Positions 9,810 to 22,055 are shown, counted from the stretch's first letter. The stretch: 64,000 nt of DNA from Deinococcus sp. KNUC1210 (GCF_022344005.1 NZ_CP092190.1:2498501-2562500), one strand, 5' to 3'. Notes: generated by a model from the letters alone, not told the origin. Numbers and translations are program-made.

Positions 9810-10719
9810 TCTTCCTGTTCAGAAAAATGACCTGACACGTGAAGTCCCGCCAGGACTGCTCCTGAAAGGCTTCTCAGAGCCTGTTTTTGATGGAGTTAAC
9901 TATTTTCGGCGGCTGGAGCCTGCTGGCGGGACATTGTCGTTTACTCTGACGCGCCCCGGGTACTTACAGCTGAACCTTCAGCCCTACAGCAATGAAACGT
10001 TCGAACTGGCTATCAAGTTAGACGGCAAGATTATCGCAGACTTGAGACCGATTGCCAAAGCATTTAGCACCTCGACCTTTGTAATCCCTGCGTCTTCTGG
10101 CACACACACTTTCGCAATATCGGCAAAGTGTGGACGACTTTCCTGCAAGTCTGATGCGATTTCAGTTTACTGGCTCAAGCTGGACCGCCTGACTTCGCCT
10201 GACCCAGTCAAACAGGTCGGCTGGCATGCCGTCGAGTGGCGGGGAGACGGAATAGATTCTCCACTCTCTGTGAGTGGAACCACCGATGTCCAATTCGATG
10301 GCATCAACCTATACCGTAAAATGACTGCCCCTGTAAAAATTCTTTGGAACAACAAGAGTGCGCTGTCGTTAAATTTCGAGACATTCACTCCCAAAACGCT
10401 GGCACATACGGTGCAGGTTAAGGGGGGTGGTAAAATAATTTATCGGAAAGACGTGGGTGGCGGCATCTTTTTTAACCATCAGGTCGATCTGAAAAAATAT
10501 CCAACCGTGCGTGAAATAACGGTAGAAGTTACCTGCAATCAGCAGATCTGTCAGAAAGCACAGCTGTACTTTCCACGGCTGGTCATCAGTACGGTGACCC
10601 CGGGTCAGGGTCCAGCAGCCAATTTGCCACTGACACTGATCCTGCTCGTTCTCCTGTTGGGAGTGTTCGGATGGTGGTTCAAACTGGTCGGGCGGTCCTC
10701 ACTCGGCAGAACTGCCTGA
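9802..10719 (+). CDS. Membrane-anchored protein with two tandem beta-type repeats, function unknown
   Basis: A 305-residue protein of no family I recognise. It contains two copies of a domain of about 110-120 residues. Repeat 1 has [10 protein letters not shown] and ends with a C-x4-C pair in KCGRLSCKS. Repeat 2 has [10 protein letters not shown] and ends with TCNQQICQK, each followed by a similar beta strand ([12 protein letters not shown] / [12 protein letters not shown]). A single hydrophobic segment ([18 protein letters not shown]) near residues 272-290 and a basic tail anchor the C-terminus. No N-terminal signal peptide is visible from GTG 9802, although paired cysteines suggest an extracytoplasmic location. 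It is last in the rml operon and overlaps the facing ligase gene by 21 bases. Confidence 0.7.
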   Translation: MFNLPVQKNDLTREVPPGLLLKGFSEPVFDGVNYFRRLEPAGGTLSFTLTRPGYLQLNLQPYSNETFELAIKLDGKIIADLRPIAKAFSTSTFVIPASSGTHTFAISAKCGRLSCKSDAISVYWLKLDRLTSPDPVKQVGWHAVEWRGDGIDSPLSVSGTTDVQFDGINLYRKMTAPVKILWNNKSALSLNFETFTPKTLAHTVQVKGGGKIIYRKDVGGGIFFNHQVDLKKYPTVREITVEVTCNQQICQKAQLYFPRLVISTVTPGQGPAANLPLTLILLVLLLGVFGWWFKLVGRSSLGRTA

Positions 10720-11859
10720 TACCGGACGAGAGGGTAGAAAGCTCATTCCGACCACCACCCACCAGATTTCGGCGAAATGGGTGTCTGGAACAGCAATCAC
10801 CACGTCGACGGTACCGATGGCAGTGAAGCCGAAGAGAATGGCGGCGCTGAAGACATCGCGGTTGCGAACTGTCAGGAAGATGGCGTAACCGTACACGGCG
10901 AGCAGGCCGAGGGTGCCCAGGAGGCCTGTTTCCATCAGCCAGTGCAGCACATTGTTGTGCGCGATCAGCCAGACGCCGTACAGCCGACTGGCCCACTGTG
11001 GACACTCGACTTTGTTGCGGGCCAGCGTAGGTGTGACCTGACAGCCGTCCTTGAACAGGTACGTCAGGTATGGGCCACCCTGATAGGGGCCGACACCGCC
11101 GATGGGGGAGGTCTGCCATGCCTCGTACGCGTCTTCCCATACGAATTCACGCCCAGTGGTCTGATCAGTCAGGAGCCGCTGGGCAGGTTTGAAGTGGCTG
11201 AGTGGCCCATAGACCGTGATGAGCGTCAGCGCTGCCAGTGTGGCGGCGATGATGAAGAACCCTCGCCGGGACAGTCGGAGCGCCGCCGCTGCCACGCTGC
11301 CCACCACCAATGCCAGCAGTGGTCCCCGACTCCCCGCCGCGATAAAGGTCGCGACTGCGAGAGCACCTGCCGGAATGCGCCACCACAGACTTCCACCGCG
11401 CCATAGGACCACGATCCAGAGAGCCACCACCGCGATCAGCCCCAGCGCCACGATGTAGTAATACGGATGCCCGAGCCGCGCCTGGACGCCCGCGAAGCCC
11501 TGCGTATACAGCGTGTAGCCCCAGGCGGTCGCGAAGATGATGAGTTCGCCCCACAGCAGCGGCCTGAGATTTCGGCTGTCGCGCAGATACACGCCCGCCG
11601 AGATCATCGCCAGGATGAACAGGGTACGGGCGGTGTTCAGGCCCAGCGAAAGCAGCGGCTGAGGGGTGAACAGCGAAGAAAGGAGCTGGGTGCTGGCAAA
11701 GAAAAACAGAATCCAGCGGGCGGTGAGCGGCAGGGTACGCAGCAGTTTGAGACTGCCGAACGCAGCCAGATAGAGCGGCGGAAACACTGGAACGCCCGCG
11801 ATCAGCCAGCTCACCCACTTCGGCGGTCTGAAGGAGGGGTCGTCGGCAGGTCGGGTCAC
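10699..11859 (-). CDS. O-antigen ligase family membrane protein (Wzy/WaaL-type)
   Basis: A 386-residue polytopic protein with about ten membrane segments. A large loop holds [23 protein letters not shown] and later [19 protein letters not shown], the histidine-containing region typical of Wzy_C/O-antigen ligase proteins. It would polymerise or transfer lipid-linked glycans on the periplasmic face and completes the polysaccharide cluster from the opposite strand. GTG 11859 is chosen because a TATAGT box sits seven bases upstream, the leaderless layout seen elsewhere here. The 3' end overlaps the convergent two-repeat gene by 21 bases. Confidence 0.8.
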   Translation of the reverse strand: MTRPADDPSFRPPKWVSWLIAGVPVFPPLYLAAFGSLKLLRTLPLTARWILFFFASTQLLSSLFTPQPLLSLGLNTARTLFILAMISAGVYLRDSRNLRPLLWGELIIFATAWGYTLYTQGFAGVQARLGHPYYYIVALGLIAVVALWIVVLWRGGSLWWRIPAGALAVATFIAAGSRGPLLALVVGSVAAAALRLSRRGFFIIAATLAALTLITVYGPLSHFKPAQRLLTDQTTGREFVWEDAYEAWQTSPIGGVGPYQGGPYLTYLFKDGCQVTPTLARNKVECPQWASRLYGVWLIAHNNVLHWLMETGLLGTLGLLAVYGYAIFLTVRNRDVFSAAILFGFTAIGTVDVVIAVPDTHFAEIWWVVVGMSFLPSRPVSGSSAE

Positions 11860-11898
11860 GAGCGACACTATACCGATCCTGACATGAAGAACTCCCCT

Positions 11899-13374
11899 TC
11901 AGGGCATCAGCGGGTGCAGGCTTTTCCAGAGAGTGCGCCGGGTTGCCCAGGTTTCGTCGTTCGTGGCGCGGCTCTCCAGATCGAAGATCATCAGGGCAGG
12001 GTGGGCGGCGGTGGCTGGCTCCCAGTCCGCGCCCGGGTATCCCGACTGCACGAACGTCGTCCAGGCCCGCTGCATCCGACCTGCCAGGGCCGCGCGGCCT
12101 GCCGGGTTCCCGCCCCGGAAGGTGGCCGAGGCGCTTCCCATCGGGTTGGGCCACAGGAACAGCAGTTCCGCACCGTGGGCCGCTCCCAGGCCGAAAAGCC
12201 GGGTGCCCCAGTCGAAGCGGTAGCGCCAGGTGGGAGCGCTGCGCCTGGAAACGAAATGGTCGTTCGGAACGTGAAAGAACAGATCGGTGCCGAACTGGGT
12301 CAGTCCGGCGGGGGTGTCGGGGTATGCGCTCAGCAGCCGCAGGACATCTTCCGGGGTGGCCCACTGTTCGAGGAGATTCGCCAGCAGCGTGCGGTCGGTG
12401 CGCGGAAAGATGCGGTCGGGCAGGCGCACGAAGATAGAGTATTCCTCGCGGTTCGCGCCGATCAGGAGAGGCACGTCGGCACTGGGAGCGCTCAGCAACT
12501 CCTCGATGGTGCCGGGCAGCCACTCACCGTCCAGATACGGGCGAGAGTTGAAGCGCCGTGCCCGCACGCGCTCCAGCGTATGCAGGGCCGCCACGAACGC
12601 CTGTGGGGGCAGCGTCCAGAGCGAGTTCAGATTCTCGCGGCGAATGCCCAGTGCATTGGCGTAGGCGTGCGCTGTCTCCACGCTGTTTTCCCAGGTGCCG
12701 ACCTGATTGAGCGCCCCACTCTGCATGATTGCCCCACTCATCAGGTGTCGGGTGCGCTCGCCTGTAAGCAGCAGGGCCACCGCCACCGATCCCGCCGACT
12801 GCCCAGCGATGGTGATGCGCTGGGGGTCGCCCCCGAAGGCCTCGATGTTGGCATGCACCCAGTGCAGCGCTGCTGCCTGATCCTGAAAGCCCGCGTTGTG
12901 CGTAAAGCGTTCGTCGTCGTACAGACCGCCGAAATTGGCATAGCCCAGCGGTCCCAGTCTGGAATTGACCGTCACCACGATCATCTGTCCGTTGGCTGCC
13001 AGCTGCGAGCCGTCGTAGAGTCGCCCGCTTCCCGCCCGGAACGCCCCGCCGTGCAGCCAGAACAGCACCGGCAACCCACGCACGTCGGTCACACCGGTCG
13101 GTGCCCAGATGTTCAGCACCAGGCTGCCTTCCGCTGACGGCGTGAGCGTGACCGACGGATCGAGCGGTTGCAGCACATCTGGCCCAAACCGTGTGGCATC
13201 GCGCACGCCGCTCCAGCCAGGGTGCGGCTGCGGTCCCCGGAAGCGCAGCGGCCCGGCGGCGGTCTGGGCGTAGGGCAGCCCCAGCCACGCGGTACTGGCT
13301 CCCATCGCCCGGCCTCTGACCCAGCCGCTCGCCGTTTCGCGCAGCCGTGGGTCGGACAGGGCCTCGGGCGTCAC
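11899..13374 (-). CDS. Type B carboxylesterase
   Basis: A 491-residue alpha/beta hydrolase of the PnbA/carboxylesterase-B family. The N-terminus shows [19 protein letters not shown], the oxyanion loop is [10 protein letters not shown], and the nucleophile elbow is GQSAGS (Ser near 190). ANREEYSIF and [11 protein letters not shown] near 390 supply the acidic and histidine regions of the triad. It hydrolyses carboxylic esters; the natural substrate is unknown. No signal peptide is seen. GTG 13374 follows a TAGACT box by exactly six bases, suggesting a leaderless transcript divergent from the next gene. Confidence 0.92.
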   Translation of the reverse strand: MTPEALSDPRLRETASGWVRGRAMGASTAWLGLPYAQTAAGPLRFRGPQPHPGWSGVRDATRFGPDVLQPLDPSVTLTPSAEGSLVLNIWAPTGVTDVRGLPVLFWLHGGAFRAGSGRLYDGSQLAANGQMIVVTVNSRLGPLGYANFGGLYDDERFTHNAGFQDQAAALHWVHANIEAFGGDPQRITIAGQSAGSVAVALLLTGERTRHLMSGAIMQSGALNQVGTWENSVETAHAYANALGIRRENLNSLWTLPPQAFVAALHTLERVRARRFNSRPYLDGEWLPGTIEELLSAPSADVPLLIGANREEYSIFVRLPDRIFPRTDRTLLANLLEQWATPEDVLRLLSAYPDTPAGLTQFGTDLFFHVPNDHFVSRRSAPTWRYRFDWGTRLFGLGAAHGAELLFLWPNPMGSASATFRGGNPAGRAALAGRMQRAWTTFVQSGYPGADWEPATAAHPALMIFDLESRATNDETWATRRTLWKSLHPLMP

Positions 13375-13380
13375 CGCACC

Positions 13381-13411
13381 AGTCTAGCGGCCCTGAGCTA
13401 CACTCACCGCC
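13381..13411. promoter_or_regulatory. Back-to-back leaderless promoters
   Basis: Two -10-like boxes point in opposite directions within 31 bases. Minus-strand TAGACT (13386-13381) lies six bases before GTG 13374 of the esterase. Plus-strand TACACT (13399-13404) lies seven bases before ATG 13412, which opens a short reading frame ahead of the deacetylase-like gene. Confidence 0.6.
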
Positions 13412-13452
13412 ATGCCCTTTCTTCACCTTTGCGCGCTGCTGCCTGTGAACGT

Positions 13453-14643
13453 ATGCGTCTGAGTCGCCCGCTCGGCTGGCTGGGGCTGGGGGCGCTGGCA
13501 GCCTGGGGTCTGCCCACGCTGCTGTTTCAGGGAGTGGGGCTGGGCGTTCTCCGTACCGCCCGCAGCGCTCGCCCACAGGCCGCCCTGAGCTTCGGCGGTG
13601 GCCCCGATCCGCTCGTCACGCCGCTGCTGCTGGCTGCCCTGAAGGCCGCAGATGTCCGGGCGACGTTCTTCGTATCGGGAAGCGAGGTCCAGCAGAATTC
13701 AGACCTGCTGGCCCAGATACGTGCGGCAGGGCACCAGATCGAACTCGGTGCCGGACGCTCTGGATGGCTGTCGGCGGGAGCGCTGAGCCGTGCCCGCCTT
13801 GAGCTTGCAGCGGGGGGCACGGCGGTGCAGTCGCTGCTTCTGCCACGGGGAGCGGTCGGCTGGCCCGTGCTGCTGGCGGCGAGGCGTGCGGGGCTGACAC
13901 CTGCTTCCGGCACCGTCGAGGTGCGGCACGCTTCCGATCAGCGTGAGCGGATCCGGCGATTTCTGCGCCCCGGCGGCATCGTGCTGCTGGCAGGGGAGGG
14001 GATGCAGGGAGCCGCCGCCGCCCGGATGCTGCCAGAGCTGCTGAGCGACCTGACCGCCCGTGGATACAGCCTGCTGCCGGTGAACGAACTGGTGGGCCTG
14101 CGTCCGGACGGCTGGCGCGACGTGCCCCCCAAGCTGATTCAGCTCGTCGATCTGGCCTACGACCGGCTGGGCCGCATCCGGCGAATCGGAGGACATGCCA
14201 GCAGCCTGTTTCGGGTGGGTGTCGCACCGTATCCACTGCCGTCAAGCACGCTCAGGGGCGGCGAGCGAATCGAACACGGCGCGTCTCTCGTCGAATTTCA
14301 CCTCGACAGCGCCCGGCTGGTGCAGCTGGCCGAGCGTCCGGTGGCGGGCCGACACGTGGTCAAACACTCGCTGCACGATCTGGCGGAAGCGGTCAGAGAC
14401 GACCCGGCATGGCAGCAGCTTCCCGCCGTCTTCAGCATCAGCATCTTTTCGGACGTGCTGCGAATCTACGGCTTCGAAACGGTCGAACTGCCAGACCGCA
14501 TGCGGCGACGCCTGACCTGGTGGTCACGCACGCTGCGGCGGGCCTACGGCGTCTCTGACCTGAATTCCGAGCATATTCCCAAGCTGGCGGTCATCTCGCG
14601 TCAGGAACTGATCCGGCGTTTCGGCGTGCGGCCCGGTCGCTGA
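13453..14643 (+). CDS. Polysaccharide deacetylase-like protein with altered metal site
   Basis: A 396-residue protein with an N-terminal membrane anchor (residues 6-30) followed by a NodB-like domain. The first NodB motif, normally TFDDGPDP, reads SFGGGPDP here, so both catalytic/metal Asp residues are replaced by Gly. The following VRATFFVSGSEVQQN matches the fold. In the second motif the usual H-x3-H is GHQIELGAG, also degenerate. The C-terminal half resembles the extra domain found in YkoP-type proteins. It is probably a non-catalytic binder or an enzyme with different chemistry. ATG 13453 gives a clean signal-anchor. A leaderless-type box instead points to ATG 13412 in another frame, so the true N-terminus is uncertain. 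Confidence 0.75.
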   Translation: MRLSRPLGWLGLGALAAWGLPTLLFQGVGLGVLRTARSARPQAALSFGGGPDPLVTPLLLAALKAADVRATFFVSGSEVQQNSDLLAQIRAAGHQIELGAGRSGWLSAGALSRARLELAAGGTAVQSLLLPRGAVGWPVLLAARRAGLTPASGTVEVRHASDQRERIRRFLRPGGIVLLAGEGMQGAAAARMLPELLSDLTARGYSLLPVNELVGLRPDGWRDVPPKLIQLVDLAYDRLGRIRRIGGHASSLFRVGVAPYPLPSSTLRGGERIEHGASLVEFHLDSARLVQLAERPVAGRHVVKHSLHDLAEAVRDDPAWQQLPAVFSISIFSDVLRIYGFETVELPDRMRRRLTWWSRTLRRAYGVSDLNSEHIPKLAVISRQELIRRFGVRPGR

Positions 14644-14652
14644 AGGGCTGCT

Positions 14653-15777
14653 CTAGTCGTTGGCCTCGGCGCTGCGTTTCCGGGCACCCTGCCGCGCCTC
14701 GCGGAAAGCGTTCCAGCGCTTCAGATCGGCCACGCCTTCATCCAGAATCGCCTCGGCCTGGGGCAGCAGCGAAACGCGGGTGCTGAGGTTGCTCTGCACG
14801 ATGCCTTCCAGGTCGTCGAGGTTGTACAGGTGCGCCCCCGGCACATCTGCGATGGCCGGATCGAGGATGCGCGGCACCGAGATATCGATCAGGAACATCG
14901 GGGCGACGCGCCCGCGCAGCGCGTCCTGCACGCCCTGAGGTTTCAGCACGTAATGTGGCGCACCGCTCGACGCAATGACCACGTCGGCTTCCGGCAGCAG
15001 CGTATGCAGCATCTCGGAGGCGCAGGCGCGGCCTCCCACCTTTTCGGCCAGCAGGCGGGCGCGTTCCTCGGTGCGGTTCACCACGATCACGTCTTTCACG
15101 CCCGCTGCCCGCAGATGCGTCAGCGTCAGCTCGGCGGTCTCGCCCGCCCCCACGATCAGCGCGGTACGCCCTTCCAGACTGCCGAAGATGCCGCGTGCCA
15201 GCTCGACGGCGGCGCTCGACACGCTCACGACGTTGTCGTTCAGACCCGTTTCGTGACGCACCCGTTTGCCGGTCGCCAGTGCGCCCTGGGCCGCCTTGTT
15301 CAGCAGCGCCGCCGTGTCGCCGCGCCCGCTGGCATCCTGCCAGGCCCGTTTGACCTGACCCTGAATCTGGGTTTCGCCCAGCACCAGGCTGTCGAGGCCC
15401 GCTGCCACCCGGTACAGGTGATCGGCGGCCTGCACCCCCTGATACACGTACAGATGCTGGCGCAGCGCATGCCCCCATGCTCCCTCGAAGGCGCTCAGCG
15501 GGTCGCCCTGCACGCCTGCCAGATACACCTCGGTGCGGTTGCAGGTCGAGAGCAGCATCACCTCGTGGGCATGCTGGCGCAGATGGCCCAGCAGGGCTTC
15601 CTGCTCGCCCTCGCGCACGGCGGCTCGCTCGCGCACGTTCAGCGGCGCGGTCTTGTGGTTCAGCCCGACCACTGCCAGATCGAGCGTCTGTGCAGGTGCG
15701 GGCTGTTCAGGGCGCAGGCGCAGGGCTGTCGGGCAGGTGGCAGTCAGGGCCACAGGACGCTGGAGCGCGGCGGTCAC
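14653..15777 (-). CDS. hemA: Glutamyl-tRNA reductase
   Basis: A 374-residue enzyme reducing glutamyl-tRNA(Glu) to glutamate-1-semialdehyde, the first step of tetrapyrrole synthesis. [19 protein letters not shown] opens the catalytic domain; [12 protein letters not shown] holds the nucleophilic Cys. [13 protein letters not shown] is a family signature. The NADPH domain has [16 protein letters not shown], and the C-terminus is a helical dimerisation region. GTG 15777 overlaps the stop of the precorrin-2 dehydrogenase gene as GTGA. The first 30 residues precede the conserved domain, so an internal start is possible. Confidence 0.95.
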   Translation of the reverse strand: MTAALQRPVALTATCPTALRLRPEQPAPAQTLDLAVVGLNHKTAPLNVRERAAVREGEQEALLGHLRQHAHEVMLLSTCNRTEVYLAGVQGDPLSAFEGAWGHALRQHLYVYQGVQAADHLYRVAAGLDSLVLGETQIQGQVKRAWQDASGRGDTAALLNKAAQGALATGKRVRHETGLNDNVVSVSSAAVELARGIFGSLEGRTALIVGAGETAELTLTHLRAAGVKDVIVVNRTEERARLLAEKVGGRACASEMLHTLLPEADVVIASSGAPHYVLKPQGVQDALRGRVAPMFLIDISVPRILDPAIADVPGAHLYNLDDLEGIVQSNLSTRVSLLPQAEAILDEGVADLKRWNAFREARQGARKRSAEAND

Positions 15778-16352
15778 GCGCTCAGCTCCTGTGCGTCGGC
15801 TTCCAGCAGAAAGTGACGGCGGATATCGGTGCGGAGGTGCTTCAGCGCCGTTTCACGCTCCGCCCCGTTCAGCCGCAGCGCCGCGCTCCGGCGATCCATC
15901 CAGGCGTCCAGCGGCAGGGTGTCTGGCAGGGCCGTTTCCAGTCGCTCGGTCAGGGCCTGCGCCAGCATCGGCAGTTCGCGGCCCGTATTGACGGCGATCT
16001 GCACGCTGCCGCGCCCGATGACGGCGGGAAAGCGCAGGTTGCCCAGTGCCGCGTTTCCAGCGTGACCCACCAGCAGCCCACGTTTCAGGGCGTCGGCCGT
16101 CACGCGGTCGTTGATGTCGGGATTGTCGGTGCAGGCCAGAACCAGCCGTGCGCCCTCCAGGTCGGTTTCCAGATAAGGCCGCTCGATCACTGCCACATCC
16201 TGCGCCCGCACGCCCGGCGAAATGGCGGGCGCGATCACGGTCACGCGGAGGCCAGCGTGCAGCAGGGTGCCGATCCGCCGCGCCGCCACCACTCCGCCGC
16301 CCACCACCACCGCCTGCGCGTCCTGAAAGTTCAAAAAGGCCGCCAGCAACAT
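15774..16352 (-). CDS. Precorrin-2 dehydrogenase / siroheme synthase N-terminal domain protein
   Basis: A 192-residue Met8/CysG-N type protein: [21 protein letters not shown] is the NAD-binding motif near residue 20, followed by [15 protein letters not shown] and [18 protein letters not shown]. It oxidises precorrin-2 to sirohydrochlorin; some relatives also insert iron. ATG 16352 is preferred over an upstream in-frame start because TATACT (16364-16359) lies exactly six bases before it. It forms an operon with hemA. The uroporphyrinogen methyltransferase that feeds it is encoded nearby (cobA-hemD). Confidence 0.88.
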   Translation of the reverse strand: MLLAAFLNFQDAQAVVVGGGVVAARRIGTLLHAGLRVTVIAPAISPGVRAQDVAVIERPYLETDLEGARLVLACTDNPDINDRVTADALKRGLLVGHAGNAALGNLRFPAVIGRGSVQIAVNTGRELPMLAQALTERLETALPDTLPLDAWMDRRSAALRLNGAERETALKHLRTDIRRHFLLEADAQELSA

Positions 16353-16430
16353 GCAGGAAGTATACCGGGCCACCCCTGTACGGGCCAGGCGGAACGTCCC
16401 CCTTCTGATGAGAAAAAGGGTGGAAAGATC

Positions 16431-16844
16431 TTAGGGATGATTTCTGAAGTCTTCGATGCCGAGTCGGCCCAGATATTTGATGCTGCTGGCTGCCTGGGCC
16501 TGAAAGCCCTGAAGAACGGCATTGAACTGAGCGGAGGGCTTGTGGACGTTCACGGCGACGACATACCGGCCCTGTTCCAGAGGGAAGGTATATTCGTTGA
16601 TCTCGGACTGTTCGTTGTTGATCGCGCGCGAGGTATGCGTGAGCCAGCTTTTCACGCCGTGCCCGGTGTCGTCGAAAGCCCGCGCTCCGGCTTCACCCGT
16701 GAAGACCTTGACCGTCTGAGGCGAGATTTCTGCGACCGACAGCGCGTTCAGCAGTGCCTGAACGTCTTCGGCACCCTGGAGGACGCCCAGCATGTGATCT
16801 TGAGGATAGGAGGTGAAGTGCTGTTCGTTGGGTGTGATGTTCAT
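16431..16844 (-). CDS. Conserved hypothetical protein
   Basis: A 137-residue soluble protein I cannot place with certainty. It starts MNITPNEQHFTSYPQDHMLG and shows an alternating alpha/beta pattern (ALLNALSVAEISPQTVKVFTGEAGARAFDDTGHG) reminiscent of small stress-related proteins in Deinococcus that lack a defined function. A GGAGAACTC box precedes ATG 16844. No signal peptide or membrane segment is seen. It sits between two tetrapyrrole genes but nothing ties it to that pathway. Confidence 0.6.
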   Translation of the reverse strand: MNITPNEQHFTSYPQDHMLGVLQGAEDVQALLNALSVAEISPQTVKVFTGEAGARAFDDTGHGVKSWLTHTSRAINNEQSEINEYTFPLEQGRYVVAVNVHKPSAQFNAVLQGFQAQAASSIKYLGRLGIEDFRNHP

Positions 16845-16938
16845 GAGTTCTCCAGTTCCGCTTTGAGCGCTGCCGGTTCGGCTCTCGCGCCCTTCATGGA
16901 AGCTGAAGAGAATTTAACACTTTCTTCACCTGGGGGTC

Positions 16939-18420
<1,482 letters not shown>

Positions 18421-18582
18421 GGCTACAGGCTACGGCAGCCGGGGCGGGATTTTGGGGAAGCGGCAGATGGGGAAAGCTTGTGGCTTGCCCCGTGTGGTGC
18501 TGTTTCTGCACGTCACCTTGCTTCGGTCAGCTCGCTGGACTGTTTTCGCACGCCATTCGCTGCTCTCGGGGAGCCGTGTTTC

Positions 18583-19011
18583 CTAATGCCCCATGTCCAT
18601 TCCGCCGCCCCCGCCCACATCGGCGCGAACGGTCCAGACGAGTTTGAAGGGAGTGAAGGTCGCGCCCGGCTTCGGGCTGCCTGCCAGCACCAGGGTGTAC
18701 GCGCCCGGTCTGGTAAACGTCAGTGTACTGGTCAGTTCGTTCTTGGCCTGCACCAGTTTTGGCGTCAGCAGGGGTTTGACGCCCGCTTTCACGCTTCCGG
18801 CATACACGCTCAGGGTGCAGCTGCACTGAGACAGTGCAATCGGCCTGCCGCCCTTCTGATTCAGCTCGAAATACACGCCGTTCGCCTTGCCCACCGCCGG
18901 GGCGTCGTCGGGTTCGATGTGCATCAGGGCGCCCACATTGCCGTCACGGGCGAGTTCGTGGGCCAGAGCCGGAGAAACGGTCAGGAGTACGGTGATCAGG
19001 AATGTTTTCAT
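18583..19011 (-). CDS. Secreted YtkA/CopC-like protein, probable copper handling
   Basis: A 142-residue exported protein with a signal peptide (MKTFLITVLLTVSPALAHE, cleavage likely after ALA). A beta-rich Ig-like core follows, with VYFELNQKGGRPIALSQCSC, two close cysteines and LTFTRPGAYTLVLAG. The C-terminus GGGGGMDMGH is Met/His-rich and could bind copper. It is the last of four minus-strand genes (20619 down to 18583) that include a YcnI-like protein, so a periplasmic copper role is inferred from context. Confidence 0.6.
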   Translation of the reverse strand: MKTFLITVLLTVSPALAHELARDGNVGALMHIEPDDAPAVGKANGVYFELNQKGGRPIALSQCSCTLSVYAGSVKAGVKPLLTPKLVQAKNELTSTLTFTRPGAYTLVLAGSPKPGATFTPFKLVWTVRADVGGGGGMDMGH

Positions 19012-19027
19012 AGGAAGTCCTTTGAAC

Positions 19028-19618
19028 TCAGGAGGTGACTTTTGCGGAGCGGGCGCGGCGCGGCAACAGGACCAGTGCGCCGCAGAGGGTCAGCAGCACC
19101 GTTGAGGTCCAGACCACCGGAGACAGTCCGAAATGAATGCCCGCCCAGGCGGTGTGCAGCGCTGACAGCAGCGTCAGCCAGGGTCCGGCGCGGTGCAGGC
19201 GTTTCCACTGTCTGCCCAGCCGCCGCTGCGCCCAGTTGGTCGAGGTCAGGGCCAGCGGCAACAGGCCCACCAGCGCCACGACGCCGACGCCGATGGCTGC
19301 CTGGGTCGTCTGGTTCAGAAACAGCAGGTTCTCGGGGTCGCCCTGAAGCACCTGCTGGAGGGCCAGCCAGCCGTGGATCAGGCCGTAGGCAAAGGCCGAC
19401 AGACCCAGCACACGGCGGTAGGCCTTCCAGCGCGGCAGCCAGCGGGTCGCCAGAATCAGCAGCAGGGCCAGCAGACACAGGAATCCGTACACTTCCTCAC
19501 GCCGCTCGGCCAGTGCTCCTGGCGGGGCCAGCAGCCGCAGCAGCAGTTCGGCATTCAGCGCCACAAGCAGCGCGGCGGTCAGCTGTGTCCAGCCGGAAGC
19601 GTGAGAGCGCTGTGTCAT
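19028..19618 (-). CDS. Ferric reductase-like transmembrane protein (MsrQ-like)
   Basis: A 196-residue integral membrane protein with about six hydrophobic segments. The block TSTNWAQRRLGRQWKRLHR is the hallmark of the ferric-reductase-like heme b domain, with histidines on neighbouring helices (YGLIHGW, LHRAG, LHTAW). Such proteins carry electrons across the membrane; MsrQ passes them to the periplasmic methionine sulfoxide reductase MsrP. No msrP is adjacent. Here it lies between two secreted copper-type proteins, so electron transfer for metal reduction is equally possible. Confidence 0.75.
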   Translation of the reverse strand: MTQRSHASGWTQLTAALLVALNAELLLRLLAPPGALAERREEVYGFLCLLALLLILATRWLPRWKAYRRVLGLSAFAYGLIHGWLALQQVLQGDPENLLFLNQTTQAAIGVGVVALVGLLPLALTSTNWAQRRLGRQWKRLHRAGPWLTLLSALHTAWAGIHFGLSPVVWTSTVLLTLCGALVLLPRRARSAKVTS

Positions 19619-19622
19619 CGGC

Positions 19623-20072
19623 TTACTTCAGCGTCACTTTGCTGGCGGGCGTGGCGGGGTCGCTGTCGTCCCAGCTCACCACGCTGCCGTCGGCATACGT
19701 CTGATACACCTTCCAGCTCAGGGTTCCGGCATCGGCAGGATTGGTGGCGCTGAACAGGAAGCGCTGAAATTCCATCGGCCCGATGCGGCCCTTCCAGACG
19801 ATTTCGGTGATCAGGCCGTTTGCGTCGGTCTTGACGTTGCGAACGAAGCCGGGAACCGGCAGGAAACGCGTGACCCTGACACCGCTGGGCACGATCAGCC
19901 GCACCTGGACGGTCGCCAGGTCCTTCTCGACCGGTACCTGAAGGCGGTACGTTTCAGACGCGCCCACTTTGCTCTCGGCCAGGCCCGTTTCGGTACGCAC
20001 GACGGCGTGGGCGGCGGCAATGGACAGCAGGGCAGTTGTGATCAGGGCCAGCAGGGGTCGGATGATCTTCAT
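19623..20072 (-). CDS. YcnI-like (DUF1775) secreted copper-binding protein
   Basis: A 149-residue exported protein. A signal peptide ([23 protein letters not shown]) is followed directly by the mature N-terminus. The core shows the DUF1775 pattern: [48 protein letters not shown] and [12 protein letters not shown]. In B. subtilis YcnI a mature N-terminal His and a Trp bind copper; here the mature protein starts near [10 protein letters not shown], so the His position may shift. GAGGTTTCC precedes ATG 20072. There is no membrane anchor at the C-terminus. Confidence 0.75.
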   Translation of the reverse strand: MKIIRPLLALITTALLSIAAAHAVVRTETGLAESKVGASETYRLQVPVEKDLATVQVRLIVPSGVRVTRFLPVPGFVRNVKTDANGLITEIVWKGRIGPMEFQRFLFSATNPADAGTLSWKVYQTYADGSVVSWDDSDPATPASKVTLK

Positions 20073-20140
20073 GGAAACCTCGAAGGCAAGGCAGCGCCCA
20101 CAGAGGACGCGCCTGGAAAGACGGTGAACCGGAAATGGCA

Positions 20141-20180
20141 GGGAAGCGGAGGCAACAAACGACGCCTCATCACGCTTCCC
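20141..20180 (-). repeat. Strong two-step hairpin between the first two genes of the metal operon
   Basis: An outer 8-bp stem (GGGAAGCG/CGCTTCCC, 20141-20148 with 20173-20180) encloses an inner 5-bp stem (GAGGC/GCCTC, 20149-20153 with 20164-20168). No T-run follows on the minus strand, so it is not a simple terminator. It lies between the stop at 20191 and ATG 20072. Confidence 0.55.
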
Positions 20181-20190
20181 GCATCACTTA

Positions 20191-20619
20191 TCACATCTGT
20201 TCGGGTGGTCCCCGTGCCGTTGCCCGCAGAATTCGCAGCGCCTCCTGGACGGCTCTGGGAGGTCTCAGGTGCAGCCGGATCAGTGGCAGCAGCGGCGGTG
20301 TCCACAGCAGCGGCAGCAGCGCCAGCGGCGGCATACAGCACAGGCTCTGAGCAAGGTGATGCGTGCCCGGATGCAGGGGTGCAGGCGTCTGGGTGGGCGC
20401 GGTGTCTGGCGGCATCGCGGCCATATTCATCTGTGCTTCATGCACGTGGGCAACCGGCGCGGCCTCCAGCAGAGACGCCACCATCTGCGGCATGTTCATG
20501 CCAGCGGGCATCGCGGCATGCAGGCCCACCTGAAGGGCAAACAGCGTCGCTGCCAGCCACAGCACCACCCGGCCAGAAAACAGCCGGGAGGCCCGCTGGA
20601 GGCTGATACGCCGCGTCAC
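20191..20619 (-). CDS. His/Met-rich membrane or secreted protein (DUF2946-like)
   Basis: About 142 residues from GTG 20619. A hydrophobic N-terminal segment (GRVVLWLAATLFALQVGLHA) is followed by metal-ligand-rich stretches (AAMPAGMNMPQMVA, HVHEAQMNMAAMP, PGTHHLAQSLCCM) and a second hydrophobic region (PLALLPLLWTPPLLPLI). This pattern resembles DUF2946-type proteins often found with copper genes. An in-frame start 32 codons upstream exists, but the shorter form gives a better signal segment. It heads a four-gene set with YcnI- and CopC-like members. Confidence 0.55.
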   Translation of the reverse strand: MTRRISLQRASRLFSGRVVLWLAATLFALQVGLHAAMPAGMNMPQMVASLLEAAPVAHVHEAQMNMAAMPPDTAPTQTPAPLHPGTHHLAQSLCCMPPLALLPLLWTPPLLPLIRLHLRPPRAVQEALRILRATARGPPEQM

Positions 20620-20810
20620 ACCGCATGATGGCACGCCAGAAACGGGACAGTCCGCCCGGCGTGACAAAATAGGAACTTTCACCCGGTATAACTTCTCAGC
20701 CGCAGGCGTTACCATGATCGGGTCTTCATTTCGCTGTGGCCCCTGTTCTGGTGGGCCGCCTGCCGCATCTCAGAGTGCCGCGTCTTACTTGTATTGCCAG
20801 GAGAGTGCCC

Positions 20811-22055
<1,245 letters not shown>

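Noticed and set aside
9802..9900. A signal peptide for the two-repeat protein
   Set aside because: The N-terminus is polar and no upstream in-frame start gives a hydrophobic segment without running into rmlD.
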